This document shows, piece after piece, positions 11,228 through 21,608 of a DNA stretch of 64,000 nucleotides. The notes under the pieces were generated by a model. That model had not been told where the DNA came from. It did not search any database and worked only from the letters and a program-made list of their open reading frames with translations. Origin of the DNA: Gossypium raimondii (lineage: Eukaryota; Streptophyta; Magnoliopsida; Malvales; Malvaceae); contig NC_068575.1 of assembly GCF_025698545.1 (NCBI RefSeq), positions 57,359,980 to 57,423,979 of the forward strand. The letters are read 5' to 3'. Within the stretch, counting starts at the first letter, position 1. Every line of letters starts with the position of its first letter. The position numbers and the translations under genes are program-made.

Positions 11228-13342
11228 ATGGCCGACTCATATGTGGCATTGGAGGAGGAAGGTGATGGTTGTTGTGTGGTTGAAGAGAACGAGAATCCCA
11301 TGGTTTTATATGACTTTAGAAAGGAGGATGAACATTTGAATCTCGAGTTTTCTCAACATGTAGTTGGTGGGGTAGTAGAGCCTACGTTAGATATGGAGTT
11401 TATTTCGGAGGATGATGCTAGGAATTTTTACAATGCATACGCTAAGCAGACGGGTTTTAGTATACGTATGAATTCTTATTATCGATCAAAGAAAGATAAT
11501 TTGATTATATCTAGAGAATTTTGTTGTTCCAAAGAAGGGTTTCGTCGGGATAAACATTCTAGAAAAACTGATTCAGGAGACGATACAAAGAGGAGACGTG
11601 CTCGGCCTATTACAAGGGAGGGTTGCAAGGCTTTAATGACTGTCAGGAAACGGGAGAATGGAAAGTGGTATGTAGCTAAGTTAGAGAAAAATCATAACCA
11701 TGAGCTTGTGATTCCGGCAATGAGGCATTTCCTTCGGTCGCATAAGGAAGAGGATGATCCAAAGAAAAGTTTGAATGGCACTATTGGTTCCATGGGAGTG
11801 GGTTTGAATGCTTCTGTAAATGTGTCGCCCGAAGACTATAACAGTTTTGGTAAATTGGGATTTGCTGCACAGAATAATGTTAACTTTATCAGAAGAGGAA
11901 GATTAAGCAATTTTGGGGTAGATGCTCAAAGTTTGCTGGCATTCGTTAAGGTTATGCAAACTAGTGATCCTGCATTTTATTATGCTATTCAGGTTGATGA
12001 TGAAGATCGTCTAAGAAGTGTTTTTTGGGTAGACACAAGATCAAGAATTGCTTATAATTGTTTCTCCGATGTTATATCTTTTGACACCACTTACCAAGTG
12101 AATCAATATAAAATGCCATTCGCACCTTTCATTGGAGTAAATCATCATAGACAGTCAGTGTTGTTTGGTTGTGCGTTATTAGCAGATGAAACTGAATCTA
12201 CATTCATCTGGCTTTTCACGACTTGGCTTGAGGCAATGTCTGGGCGTCAACCAGGCCTAATTATGACCGATTATGATTCTGCCATTAGTAGAGCAGTTGA
12301 AAGTGTTTTCCCGAAGTCGAGGCATCGGTATTGCAAGCGGCACATCCTGAGCAAAATTCCGAAGGAAATAGGGCATGTATTTAGTTCTCTCCCAAAGACT
12401 TTTCAAGTGGAGTTCGAGAAATGCATTAACAATAGTGAGACACCTGAAGAATTTGAATCTGCTTGGCAGTTGCTCCTTGATAAGTGCAGTCTTAGAGGAA
12501 ATGAATGGCTTCAATCCCTTTATAATGATCGCAAGTTATGGGTATCAACCTATGTGAGGGACACATTCTTTGCTGGCATGTATTCGATCCAGCCAAGCAA
12601 AAGTGTTAGCTCTCTATTTGATGGCTATGTAAATGCCGGGACTGCCTTACAAGATTTAGCAGAGCAGTATGAACGGGCTCTTGATGGTCGGTATGAGAAG
12701 GAAGTGAGAGCAGAATTTGAAACTTTTTACACTAAACCAGTTCTGAAAACACCACTTCCTATGGAAAAACAAGCGGCAGAAGTTTATACGAGAAAGTTGT
12801 TCTTGGTTTTCCAGGATGAAATTTATGAATCTCTTGTTCTTGCTGTGAAATCAAGTCTAGATGATGGATTATCAAAGACATTTGAGGTAGCAAGATTTGA
12901 TGAAGAACATAAAGTTTATCGGGTAGGAATAAATATAGCTGATCAGATTGCTAGTTGTAGTTGCAAGATGTTCGAGTTTGAAGGGATCCTTTGCAGACAT
13001 GTAATCGCCGTGTTCAAAGCAACTAATATCTTCCTGCTTCCTCAACATTATATTCTAAAGCGATGGACTAAAAATGCAAAGGAGGAGGCCAAGTTCGATG
13101 CATTACCATCTGTTGAGATACATGACAATTCTCGGAAGGGGAAGAAACAGTACAATCTTTTGTACCAGGAAGCCATAAAGTGTGCAGAAGAGGGGATGGC
13201 ATCTGATCACAGTTTCAATGTAGCATTGAATGCCTTGAGGGAGGCTAGAATTAAAATTGTTAGTGCTAAGAAAAACGCAATCAATGTTCAGAAACTTGAG
13301 ACTGCGTCCAGCACCCACTATACGGATGATAAAACCACATAG
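11228..13342 (+). CDS. FAR1/FHY3-family (FAR1-related sequence) protein
   Basis: Nuclear protein of a family derived from Mutator-like transposases. Arabidopsis FHY3 and FAR1 act as transcription factors in phytochrome A signalling; other members are less well known. Single coding exon, 704 residues. Order of domains: acidic N-terminus; FAR1 DNA-binding zinc-finger domain (about 56-147, from MEFISEDDARNFYNAYA to KNHNHEL); MULE transposase-like domain (about 275-370, with FDTTY and IMTDYD carrying two of the DDE acidic positions); SWIM zinc finger (about 577-597, CSCKMFEFEGILCRH). All domains are whole, so it is a domesticated gene and not a decayed transposon; no terminal inverted repeats are evident around it. 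The start codon has a good context (purine at -3, G at +4). The exact Arabidopsis counterpart among the FRS genes is not clear to me. Confidence 0.92.
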   Translation: MADSYVALEEEGDGCCVVEENENPMVLYDFRKEDEHLNLEFSQHVVGGVVEPTLDMEFISEDDARNFYNAYAKQTGFSIRMNSYYRSKKDNLIISREFCCSKEGFRRDKHSRKTDSGDDTKRRRARPITREGCKALMTVRKRENGKWYVAKLEKNHNHELVIPAMRHFLRSHKEEDDPKKSLNGTIGSMGVGLNASVNVSPEDYNSFGKLGFAAQNNVNFIRRGRLSNFGVDAQSLLAFVKVMQTSDPAFYYAIQVDDEDRLRSVFWVDTRSRIAYNCFSDVISFDTTYQVNQYKMPFAPFIGVNHHRQSVLFGCALLADETESTFIWLFTTWLEAMSGRQPGLIMTDYDSAISRAVESVFPKSRHRYCKRHILSKIPKEIGHVFSSLPKTFQVEFEKCINNSETPEEFESAWQLLLDKCSLRGNEWLQSLYNDRKLWVSTYVRDTFFAGMYSIQPSKSVSSLFDGYVNAGTALQDLAEQYERALDGRYEKEVRAEFETFYTKPVLKTPLPMEKQAAEVYTRKLFLVFQDEIYESLVLAVKSSLDDGLSKTFEVARFDEEHKVYRVGINIADQIASCSCKMFEFEGILCRHVIAVFKATNIFLLPQHYILKRWTKNAKEEAKFDALPSVEIHDNSRKGKKQYNLLYQEAIKCAEEGMASDHSFNVALNALREARIKIVSAKKNAINVQKLETASSTHYTDDKTT

Positions 13343-14337
13343 ATTGTTCATCGCAATTAATCACTCCTGCAGATCATCAGCAAGATAAAATGAGAGATTC
13401 CTGAGCAGAAAAATATGCATCAAAACTGTTATCAAGCAGAGCACTAACTCTTAAGTGCCTTGGACATGAAAGTCATCATTACTAGTGGTTGAAGGATGCA
13501 AGAGGAAGCGCTTCGATGGTTAATATGGAAAGACTTGATTTATTATAAAAACCCAACACAATCCCTGGTATCAAATGAAGATGCAGTAAATAGTTTGCAG
13601 TGATTTTATATTCTGAATCAAAGAGATAATGTCAAAGTTGTAAATAATTTGCCTTAATCAACTTCATTTTTGTCTTTGATTATGTTGAGATTTGAGATAT
13701 TAAACTAAATTGTGTTTCTTGATTATTAATTAATAAAACATGTTCTTAAAGAAGAAACGAATGTGAGATTAGCTAAAGGTGCTAGGATTAGGTATGATGG
13801 TTATGGATGGGTTGAATCGTGAATAAGTTGTTTGTTTATTATATTCACAACTATATAAGAATTGGGTGATAGTTGAATTGATAATAATCAAATAGATTTA
13901 GGTTCTAAAATAAAATTTTTCAATTTCTTTTGATTTATTATATAAAAGATAAAAATATTCTCGTACAAGTATAACTTAATTTGTATATGAAAGAATATTT
14001 TATTATATATATTATAATTAGAATCAACTATAATTAATTCAATGCGAAACATAATTCAACTTGAATAAATTTTGAAAAAGAATATGTGTAATTTATATAT
14101 ATAAATTCGGATGTGAGCCCGAAGTGTGTTGAGGAGGGATATGGGTAGTTTTATATATTGTATAAAAAAATCGAGTTATTTAAAAAAAATCGAATGTAAG
14201 TACTCAATTTTTTATTTTAAAAGATAACTTATAAGTTATAATATTAATATTTACGTAGAGGTTTAATTTCTTATTGTACTCTCACTACTTTCACTTCTAT
14301 GCCGATTCCTTTATGAAGATCTTGAAATATTAATTAC
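13343..14337. other. 3' UTR and AT-rich spacer
   Basis: The first few hundred bases are probably the 3' UTR of the FAR1-family gene. After that the DNA is AT-rich with no gene seen. A TATATA run at 14338-14343 lies 61 bp before the PPR start codon and is a plausible TATA box for that gene. Confidence 0.5.
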
Positions 14338-14403
14338 TATATATAGAAGCATAAATTTCCAGACAAAGAAAAGGGTGTAGTTCTAGCAGAAAAACCATAC
14401 TTA

Positions 14404-16401
14404 ATGAATGGGCAATCTCTGGTCTTGTCCAAAGGCAAACAATGCAAGTCTCTCTTAAAGCACTACATTGCCGCTAAATCCCTCACCGAAACGACCCAAC
14501 TCCATGCCTTAATCATAACGTCAGGCCTCCTTAGCCCCCATCTCTGCTCAGACCTTTCTTGTTCATATGCTTGTTGCGGCCACATCGACACTGCTCGCAA
14601 ACTGTTCGATGAAATACCTCATCCAACCTTGTTTCCATATAACATGATGTTGAAAATGTACACAAAGAATGGGTTCTATTTGGAAACACTAAATTTGTTT
14701 CTTGAGATGGTTAACTTGGGGAAATGCATGGCAGATAATTATACGTACCCTTTTGTTTTTAAGGCTATCGGGGAAGAGAAGTTGGTTGATTTCGGTAGGG
14801 TAGTTCATGGGAGAGTTTTGATGGGTGGTTTTGAAAAGGACAGTTTTGTGATGAATTCTTTGTTGGCAATGTATATGAATTGCGGGAAGAAAGAGGAAGG
14901 AGGGAAAGTTTTTGATTCTATGTTGAAGCCTAATGTGGTTTCATGGAATTCGATGATTAGTGGGTACTTCAAAAATGGACGCGCCAAGGAAGCTTTGGAA
15001 ATTTTTAATAAGATGGTGGATGATGAGGTGGTCGTGGATTGTGCTACTGTTGTTTCGGTTTTGCCTGTTTGTGGATTTTTGAAGGAATTGGAGGTTGGGA
15101 GAAGGGTTCATGAGTTGGTGAAAGAGAAGGGTTGGGAGAAGGAAGTAGTAGTGAGGAATGCGTTAGTGGATATGTTCGCAAAATGTGGGAGTATGGAGGA
15201 AGCAAGGTTGGTTTTTGATGGAATGGTTCAAAGGGATGTGGTGACTTGGACTTCTTTGATCAATGTGTATATTTCGAATGGTGATTTAAGAGCTGCATTG
15301 AGACTTTGTTTCTTGATGGTGCTTGAAGGTGTGAAACCTAATTCGGTTACCCTTGCATCTCTTCTTTCGGCTTGTGGGGAGTCGAACAATTTAATGGATG
15401 GTAGGTGTCTGCATGGTTGGGCAATAAGGCAAAAACTTGAGGCTGATGTTATGGTGGAGACTTCATTGATCGATATGTATGCTAAATGCAATCGATTTGA
15501 CCTTAGCTTCCAAGTTTTCAAGAGAACTTCAAAAAGGAAAACGGTTCCATGGAATGCAATTCTCGCCGGTTGCATTCATAATAGGCTTGGAAATGAAGCA
15601 ATAAAACTTTTCAAAGAAATGCTGATAGAAGGGATGAAACCTGATGGTGCTACCTTGAAGAGTTTTCTACCTGCATATGCCATCCATGCAGATTTACAGC
15701 AAGCAATGAACATGCATTCTTATTTGGTAAGGTCTGGATTATTGTCAAACAGTGAAATTGCCACCGCGGTGGTTGATATATATTCAAAATGCGGCCATTT
15801 AGAATCTGCTTACAAGATCTTTAGTGGGATACCTGACAAGAAAAAGGACATTTATCTGTGGAGTGTAATAATAGCTGGTTTTGGAGCACATGGACATGGT
15901 GAGATAGCTGTTTCGCTTTTCAAAGAGATGGTTCGAGCCGGGGTAAAGCCTAATGAAGTTACTTTCACTTCTGTGCTGCATGCTTGCAGCCATGCTGGTT
16001 TGGTGGATGAGGGTTTGGATTTGTTTAAATTCATGCTTATAAACCACCAAATAAGTCCGGCAGATGATCATTATACTTGCATTGTTGACCTTCTTGGCCG
16101 TTCTGGTAGACTGGATGAGGCTTATGATATCATTAGAACAATGCCGTACACACCTAGTCATGCCGTTTGGGGTGCATTGCTTGGTGCTTGTGTAATACAC
16201 GAGAATGCTGAGTTGGGGGAGAAAGCTGCAAAGTGGCTTTTCGAACTGGAGCCAGAGAACACCGGGAATTATGTATTGATGGCAAAAATTTATTCTGCAG
16301 TTGGGAGGTGGAAAGATGCAGAAAATATGAGACGTATAATAAATGACATTGGATTGCGGAAAGCACCAGCTCACAGTTTGATTCAGGTCAGAAATATGTG
16401 A
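14404..16401 (+). CDS. Pentatricopeptide repeat protein, PLS-E class (At5g39350-like)
   Basis: RNA-binding organelle protein; PLS-class members usually mark or help edit specific C-to-U sites in mitochondrial or plastid transcripts. Intronless, 665 residues, typical for the class. Repeats run from about residue 25 to 560, with recurring units such as VVSWNSMISGYFKNGRAKEA, DVVTWTSLINVYISNGDLRA and VTFTSVLHACSHAGLVDEGL. The C-terminus carries the E motif (AVWGALLGACVIHENAELGE, then FELEPENTGNYVLMAKIYSA) and ends soon after GLRKAPAHSLIQV, so it has no DYW deaminase domain and would need a partner for editing. It closely resembles my recollection of Arabidopsis At5g39350 from the first residues (MNG, KQ.KSLL.H) to the end. 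The RNA target is unknown. Confidence 0.95.
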   Translation: MNGQSLVLSKGKQCKSLLKHYIAAKSLTETTQLHALIITSGLLSPHLCSDLSCSYACCGHIDTARKLFDEIPHPTLFPYNMMLKMYTKNGFYLETLNLFLEMVNLGKCMADNYTYPFVFKAIGEEKLVDFGRVVHGRVLMGGFEKDSFVMNSLLAMYMNCGKKEEGGKVFDSMLKPNVVSWNSMISGYFKNGRAKEALEIFNKMVDDEVVVDCATVVSVLPVCGFLKELEVGRRVHELVKEKGWEKEVVVRNALVDMFAKCGSMEEARLVFDGMVQRDVVTWTSLINVYISNGDLRAALRLCFLMVLEGVKPNSVTLASLLSACGESNNLMDGRCLHGWAIRQKLEADVMVETSLIDMYAKCNRFDLSFQVFKRTSKRKTVPWNAILAGCIHNRLGNEAIKLFKEMLIEGMKPDGATLKSFLPAYAIHADLQQAMNMHSYLVRSGLLSNSEIATAVVDIYSKCGHLESAYKIFSGIPDKKKDIYLWSVIIAGFGAHGHGEIAVSLFKEMVRAGVKPNEVTFTSVLHACSHAGLVDEGLDLFKFMLINHQISPADDHYTCIVDLLGRSGRLDEAYDIIRTMPYTPSHAVWGALLGACVIHENAELGEKAAKWLFELEPENTGNYVLMAKIYSAVGRWKDAENMRRIINDIGLRKAPAHSLIQVRNM

Positions 16402-17825
16402 AAGTTTGTACAAGGATAATTATTTTGAATGACTAAAATCCTCAGCTTGAATTTAGACTCATGAATTGGAAGCTCATATCCTATGCCAAAAGGTCATTGT
16501 TTAAATTATGCAATTAAGAAATATCACGTGGAAGCCTTTTTTTTTTTTTCAGTCCAAAATGGAGGCGAAACTTAATCAGGAAAATCCAGTAATCTATGTT
16601 GCTCGGGCTCAGATAGAAGTGTTGGATATAGATACGTAATATATTTATAGGTTTCTAAAAGGTCATGGTCATATTCATGTACTCGTGTCCAAAAGATGTT
16701 TTGAACATGAGCATCGGACATGATAAATTTGCATTCATCCGTATGTTGTTTCAGTATATATTTTAGTTGTGTTATTGGGAATCAAGTATGAGTGTCAAAT
16801 GCAAATATGTTTATTATGATTTTGTTTTTCAAGTATTTTGATGTATTAGAAAGTTATATCCTATGCTTATGTTTGAAAATATTAAGTTCAAAACCATTTT
16901 CTTAAATATCAAGTATGTTTCGAACCCAAGATGTTTAATATTATTAATCTTGATTCAATATATTTTTATTAATATTTATTTATTTTTAAATTTAAAATCC
17001 ACTACTCACATTTAAAATTTAAAATCATTTATCTCTTACTTACAGCTTAATAGAATTAGATTCAATTTCTTTTCAGTTGACATATAGAAAAAGTTGGTAT
17101 CACTAAGTTGGCAAAAAAAAATCTAATTTTTTTATTATATAAGATATTTTTTAAAGTAAAATTAAGAAAATAACACCCACATATAATAAAATGTCTCTAA
17201 ATTTAGCTCATAAACTAAACTAAGGAGAAAAACTTCTAAATTTAGCACTAAAGATTGTTGCTTTACTCCCTTTTCAGAGGTCAAACTCATCCCCACATTT
17301 CTCTCACTTGACTCCTCAAAATCAAAATGAAAAATCAATTTCTCTTTCTTTTCTTTTTCATTTTCATTTTCAAAATTATTCCCTTGATGAATCATTTTCT
17401 TAAAAATATTAATAATTATTTTCATAAAAAATATATTAATTTATATTCCTAAAGAAAATAGATTTTGATGAATTGATTCACCAACGCAAAATCTCTATTG
17501 GAACCAAAAGGAAAAAGGAAAAGGGAAAAAAAAACCTATTTTCTAAGGGGAAAAAGAACAATACTTCCTCTTTGTTTTTCGTTTATTTTTTTTATTCTTA
17601 TCCTTTCCTTCTTGATCCAATGGGAAAGCAAAATCTAACAATGGTTAAGATTCAATAATTAAAATCCAGATTTCAATAATATCTAAGTATGATTCTTAAA
17701 AGTCCAATGCATTGGATATCTTTGTTAGAGGAACCAACAAAGAAAGGGAGAGTTTAAAAGAAAACCCAGATCAAGAAATCAAAGCTTGAATCAGGAGGCA
17801 AAGAAGAAGAAAAGGGTTGGATCTG
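16402..17825. other. Intergenic DNA and leader of the galacturonosyltransferase gene
   Basis: At 16594-16750 there is a copy of a dispersed repeat with phrases such as CTATGTTGCTCGG, ACTCGTGTCC and CATCGGACATG, also seen in the PTEN gene intron and near 38.5-38.9 kb. The rest is AT-rich. From about 17690 the sequence is probably the 5' UTR of the next gene. No other gene is seen. Confidence 0.5.
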
Positions 17826-18008
17826 ATGGTGGTTGGGGTTGGATTGGGTGTGAAGAGGATTATTAAAGAGAAAGACTGTGAAGTAGCAGCAGCTGGTTTT
17901 GATAACATTAAGAAAGACGATGTGTTTTTGGATAGAGTAGAGAAGAATTGTTTATATGTGGTGAGGCTGCATAGAGAAGGATGCAGCTTCACATCTCGCC
18001 TAGCATGA
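17826..18008 (+). CDS. Upstream ORF overlapping the GAUT13/14 start codon
   Basis: An ATG 155 nt before the main start opens a 60-codon frame (MVVGVGLGVKRIIKEKDCEV...) that ends at 18008, 28 nt inside the main coding region and in another frame. If the transcript begins upstream of 17826, ribosomes starting here could not restart at the main ATG, so it would lower translation of the main product. I do not recognise the peptide as a conserved one. It may be only a chance frame in a leader. Confidence 0.35.
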   Translation: MVVGVGLGVKRIIKEKDCEVAAAGFDNIKKDDVFLDRVEKNCLYVVRLHREGCSFTSRLA

Positions 18009-21000
18009 GAAGCATAACGATATCAAGCAACAATGGGTTTACTGACTTAATGAAGATCAAAGTGGCAGCTAGACATATTTCATATAGGACCCTTTTCCAT
18101 ACCATTCTCATCGTCGCATTCTTGTTGCCTTTTGTCTTCATTCTTACTGCTCTTGTTACCCTTGAAGGTGCCAACAAGTGCTCCTCATTTGGTATCCTTT
18201 CCTTTAATCTCCTGTTTCTTTTTTCTTTTCTTTTTGATCTTGATTAGGTTTCATTTGGTTTTTCTTTATGCATTTGATGGGATAGGAGCTGATTTGATGG
18301 GCTTTCTTTTGTTATCACTCTCGGATGTTATCTGTTTGGCTTTTCTTGGGATCTTAATTATCCGATTCTTACTGTCTTCATGTGTATTTGATTATGCATT
18401 TGACATTGGTTCATGTCAATCTAATTTAGCGTGTGTATGAAGCTAATTGGATACTGACTACTGAGTTGGTTCTTTTGATATATTCATGTCTTCTTAGTTT
18501 AGTCGATATGCTAGACCTTTTATTTCTTGGAATTATCTTGATCCCTATTTGTTGACGTGGGCGGTCTTGCTTTTATTTCATTTGGCTGATATCGTTGATG
18601 CTTCGATTTATGGGATTCCTACCAGCCTGATTTAGTGTGTGGATGGAGCTAAGTCGTTAATCTGTTGGTTGATTTTAGATTACTCATGGATTAGGAAATG
18701 TGGGTTAGTATTTTGCAGTGTATGTTGATGATAAATTTGTATACTTTAGTGCTGAAAGAAAAGGTTGTTTGTCAATAAGATCCACATATAATTGTTAATG
18801 AGTTTCTTGGACTTAACTTTACTGGTTGATCTGTATCTTAGGTTAGTGCAGTTGATTTGTTAATAAAAAATGTCTTGGATATCTGATTAATGAATCGGAT
18901 AAATTATGCAGATAGTTCTGAAAGTTCAAAAGCATTTTATTGCTTTGTGGTCTCAATATATATCAATACTTTTCAAATGTTTATAATTCAGTTGGAGTTG
19001 CATTCCAGGTTAACAGTGAAGCTTTTTCTTGAATTCTTATTTGTTCTTCTTTTTTGTTTTATCACTATATGAATTCTTTTCCGGTTGATTTACACAAATT
19101 AGCATCAGTGAAATTCTAGGTTTTAAACATTTTATTTCTTTGGAATAGGTCAACTTTGGACTAGATTGTAAAAGAAAAGGTTTATTTATCTATTTAACCT
19201 TTAAATTTCTTGAGCACCTATTTTCTTGATGGAAAGACCTTGGAAATTGTTCAGAACTGGTTAATCCAAACTTATATAATAATGTCCTCATTGATATTTG
19301 AAATTGATTGCTTATAACTCGAGGTTTTTATTTTTTTATTTTTTTAATTCGTGTTATTTGATTTTTCTGGTCATTTCATTTTAGTGTTTATATCAATAAA
19401 ATTTGACTATGATCATTTAAGAACTTGGTCAGCCTTTCTTGTTGGATTCGTAGTTATCTAACTAGATCAGTATAGCGTTTTACTGTTTATAATGTTGTCT
19501 TTGAGTCCATGAGTTCTCATCTTGTTCTACTATGCCCAGATTGTTTTGGTAGGCGGTTCGGACCGAGGTTTCTAGGGAGAGTTGATGATTCAGGAGTAAG
19601 TATCCCATTCTCTGCATACAAGAACTGCTTTTTTTGGGGGGATTTTTCGTATGGTCAACAATTTGTTGTTGCTTTTAACTTGAGTTGTACTTTATGGTGA
19701 TAATGATGGTTCCGCAGAAACTAGTTAGGGACTTTTATAAGATCTTCAATCAAGTAATCACTGAGGAAATCCCTGATGGTCTAAAGCTTCCAGATTCATT
19801 TAGTCAACTTGTTGCTGAACTGAAGAACAACCAGTACGATGCAAAGACCTTTGCATTCTCGTTAAGAGCAATGGTATTGTCATGCTACATAAAGATAGTT
19901 ACTTTGAATTTACTTTATTCTTCTTTGGTATGTATTAACATGTTGAGGGTTTATAGATTCATTATGGATTCTAAGTTTCTCATATTGTTTAAGCTTGGTA
20001 AATTTTCTAATTAGTCCTTTTTTTTACACAGATGGAGAAACTTGAAAGGGAAATTAGGGAATCTAAAGTTTCAGAGCTGATGAATAGGCACTTTGCTGCA
20101 AGTTCTATTCCAAAAGGCATCCATTGTTTTTCTTTGCGTTTAACTGATGAATACTCTTCCAATGCTTATGCGCGCAGACAACTACCTTCTCCTGAGCTCC
20201 TCCCTGTGCTTTCTAACAACTCTTACCATCACTTTGTCTTGTCTACGGACAACATACTAGCTGCATCGGTAGTTGTTACTTCTGTTGTCCGGTCATCACT
20301 AGAACCTGAAAAGGTCGTCTTCCATGTCATCACTGACAAGAAAACTTATGCGGGTATGCATTCTTGGTTTGCACTAAATCCCGTAGCATCTATCATAGTT
20401 GAAGTGAAAGGCATTCACCAGTTTGATTGGTTAACTAGAGAGAATGTTCCAGTGCTTGAAGCTATAGAGAGCCATCATGACTTCAGAAATTACTATCATG
20501 GCAATCATATTGCAGGGGCAAATCTCTCTAATACTACTCCTCAATCATTCGCTTCAAAATTGCAGGCTAGAAGTCCAAAGTACATATCCTTACTCAACCA
20601 TCTTAGGATATATTTACCTGAGGTAATTAGATGTGGCTATAACAATTTCTTTCTTATCCTACATGGACAATTTCATCTTTCCTCCTAAAACATCTGTTCT
20701 GATTGTTTGTTTTGAACAGCTCTTTCCAGACCTTGACAAAGTAGTTTTTTTAGATGACGATGTTGTGATTCAGCGTGATTTGTCTCCACTTTGGGAGATT
20801 GATCTACAAGGAAAGGTTAATGGAGCTATAGAAACCTGTAAAGGTGAAGACGAGTGGGTGATGTCAAAATATTTCAAAAACTACTTCAATTTTTCTCATC
20901 CCCTTATAGCTAAGCATTTGGATCCTGATGAATGTGCATGGGCTTATGGAATGAATATATTTGATCTACGTGCTTGGAGAAAAACAAATATAAGAGAAAC

Positions 21001-21608
21001 ATATCATTTCTGGCTGAAAGAGGTAACTTATCACTTACCGAGCTTATCGACTATCTCCATAATTTAACCTTTCCCTTTCCTTCTGGACATTACTCATGAT
21101 GGCTATCAATGTTGATTTATTTTGGGTACTGGAAATACAATATCTACTTAGTTGCAAGAGGGTTCTGATCTTTCCACATTTTGTAAGGGCATTGTTTCTA
21201 TTATAATAAATTCCATTCGATTTTAAATACTGGTTTCTATTATTATACGTTGACTGGTATTTGGTTTCTTATAGTCAATTTTGTTTTACCGATTTACTCT
21301 GATTCTTGGTTTCTTTGTGACAGAACCTGAAGTCAAACTTGACCATGTGGAAACTTGGAACTCTACCTCCTGCTTTGATTGCATTTAAAGGCCGTGTTCA
21401 TCCAATTGACCCATCATGGCATATGCTTGGCTTGGGGTATCAGCGTAAGACCAACATCGAGAATGTCAAAAGAGCTGCAGTTATTCATTACAATGGCCAG
21501 TCAAAACCGTGGTTGGAGATTGGCTTTGACCATCTTCGGCCGTTTTGGACCAAGTATGTCAACTACTCCAATGATTTTGTTAGGAATTGCCACATTTTGG
21601 AATCGTAG
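17981..21608 (+). CDS. Galacturonosyltransferase, GAUT13/GAUT14 type
   Basis: Golgi type II membrane glycosyltransferase of family GT8 that adds galacturonic acid from UDP-GalA during homogalacturonan (pectin) synthesis. Six exons, all GT-AG and in frame: 17981-18191, 19540-19595, 19718-19873, 20032-20622, 20720-21022 and 21324-21608. They sum to 1602 nt, 533 residues, the size I recall for Arabidopsis GAUT13. A short cytosolic tail (MQLHISPSMRSITISS) is followed by one membrane anchor (about 36-58). The GT8 motif FLDDDVVIQ has its DDD at residues 350-352 and the HYNGQSKPW signature at 494-502. The first intron is 1.35 kb. The long leader holds an overlapping upstream ORF. The next gene downstream encodes a MUB protein, as in Arabidopsis. 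Confidence 0.95.

Noticed and set aside
11228-13342. Possibility that the FAR1-family gene is an active Mutator-like transposon
   Set aside because: The frame is whole, the domain order is that of host FRS proteins, and I found no long inverted repeats or 9-bp duplication around it.
15799-16413. 204-codon open frame on the minus strand
   Set aside because: It is antisense to the PPR coding region. PPR repeats with their fixed codon pattern often give long antisense frames.
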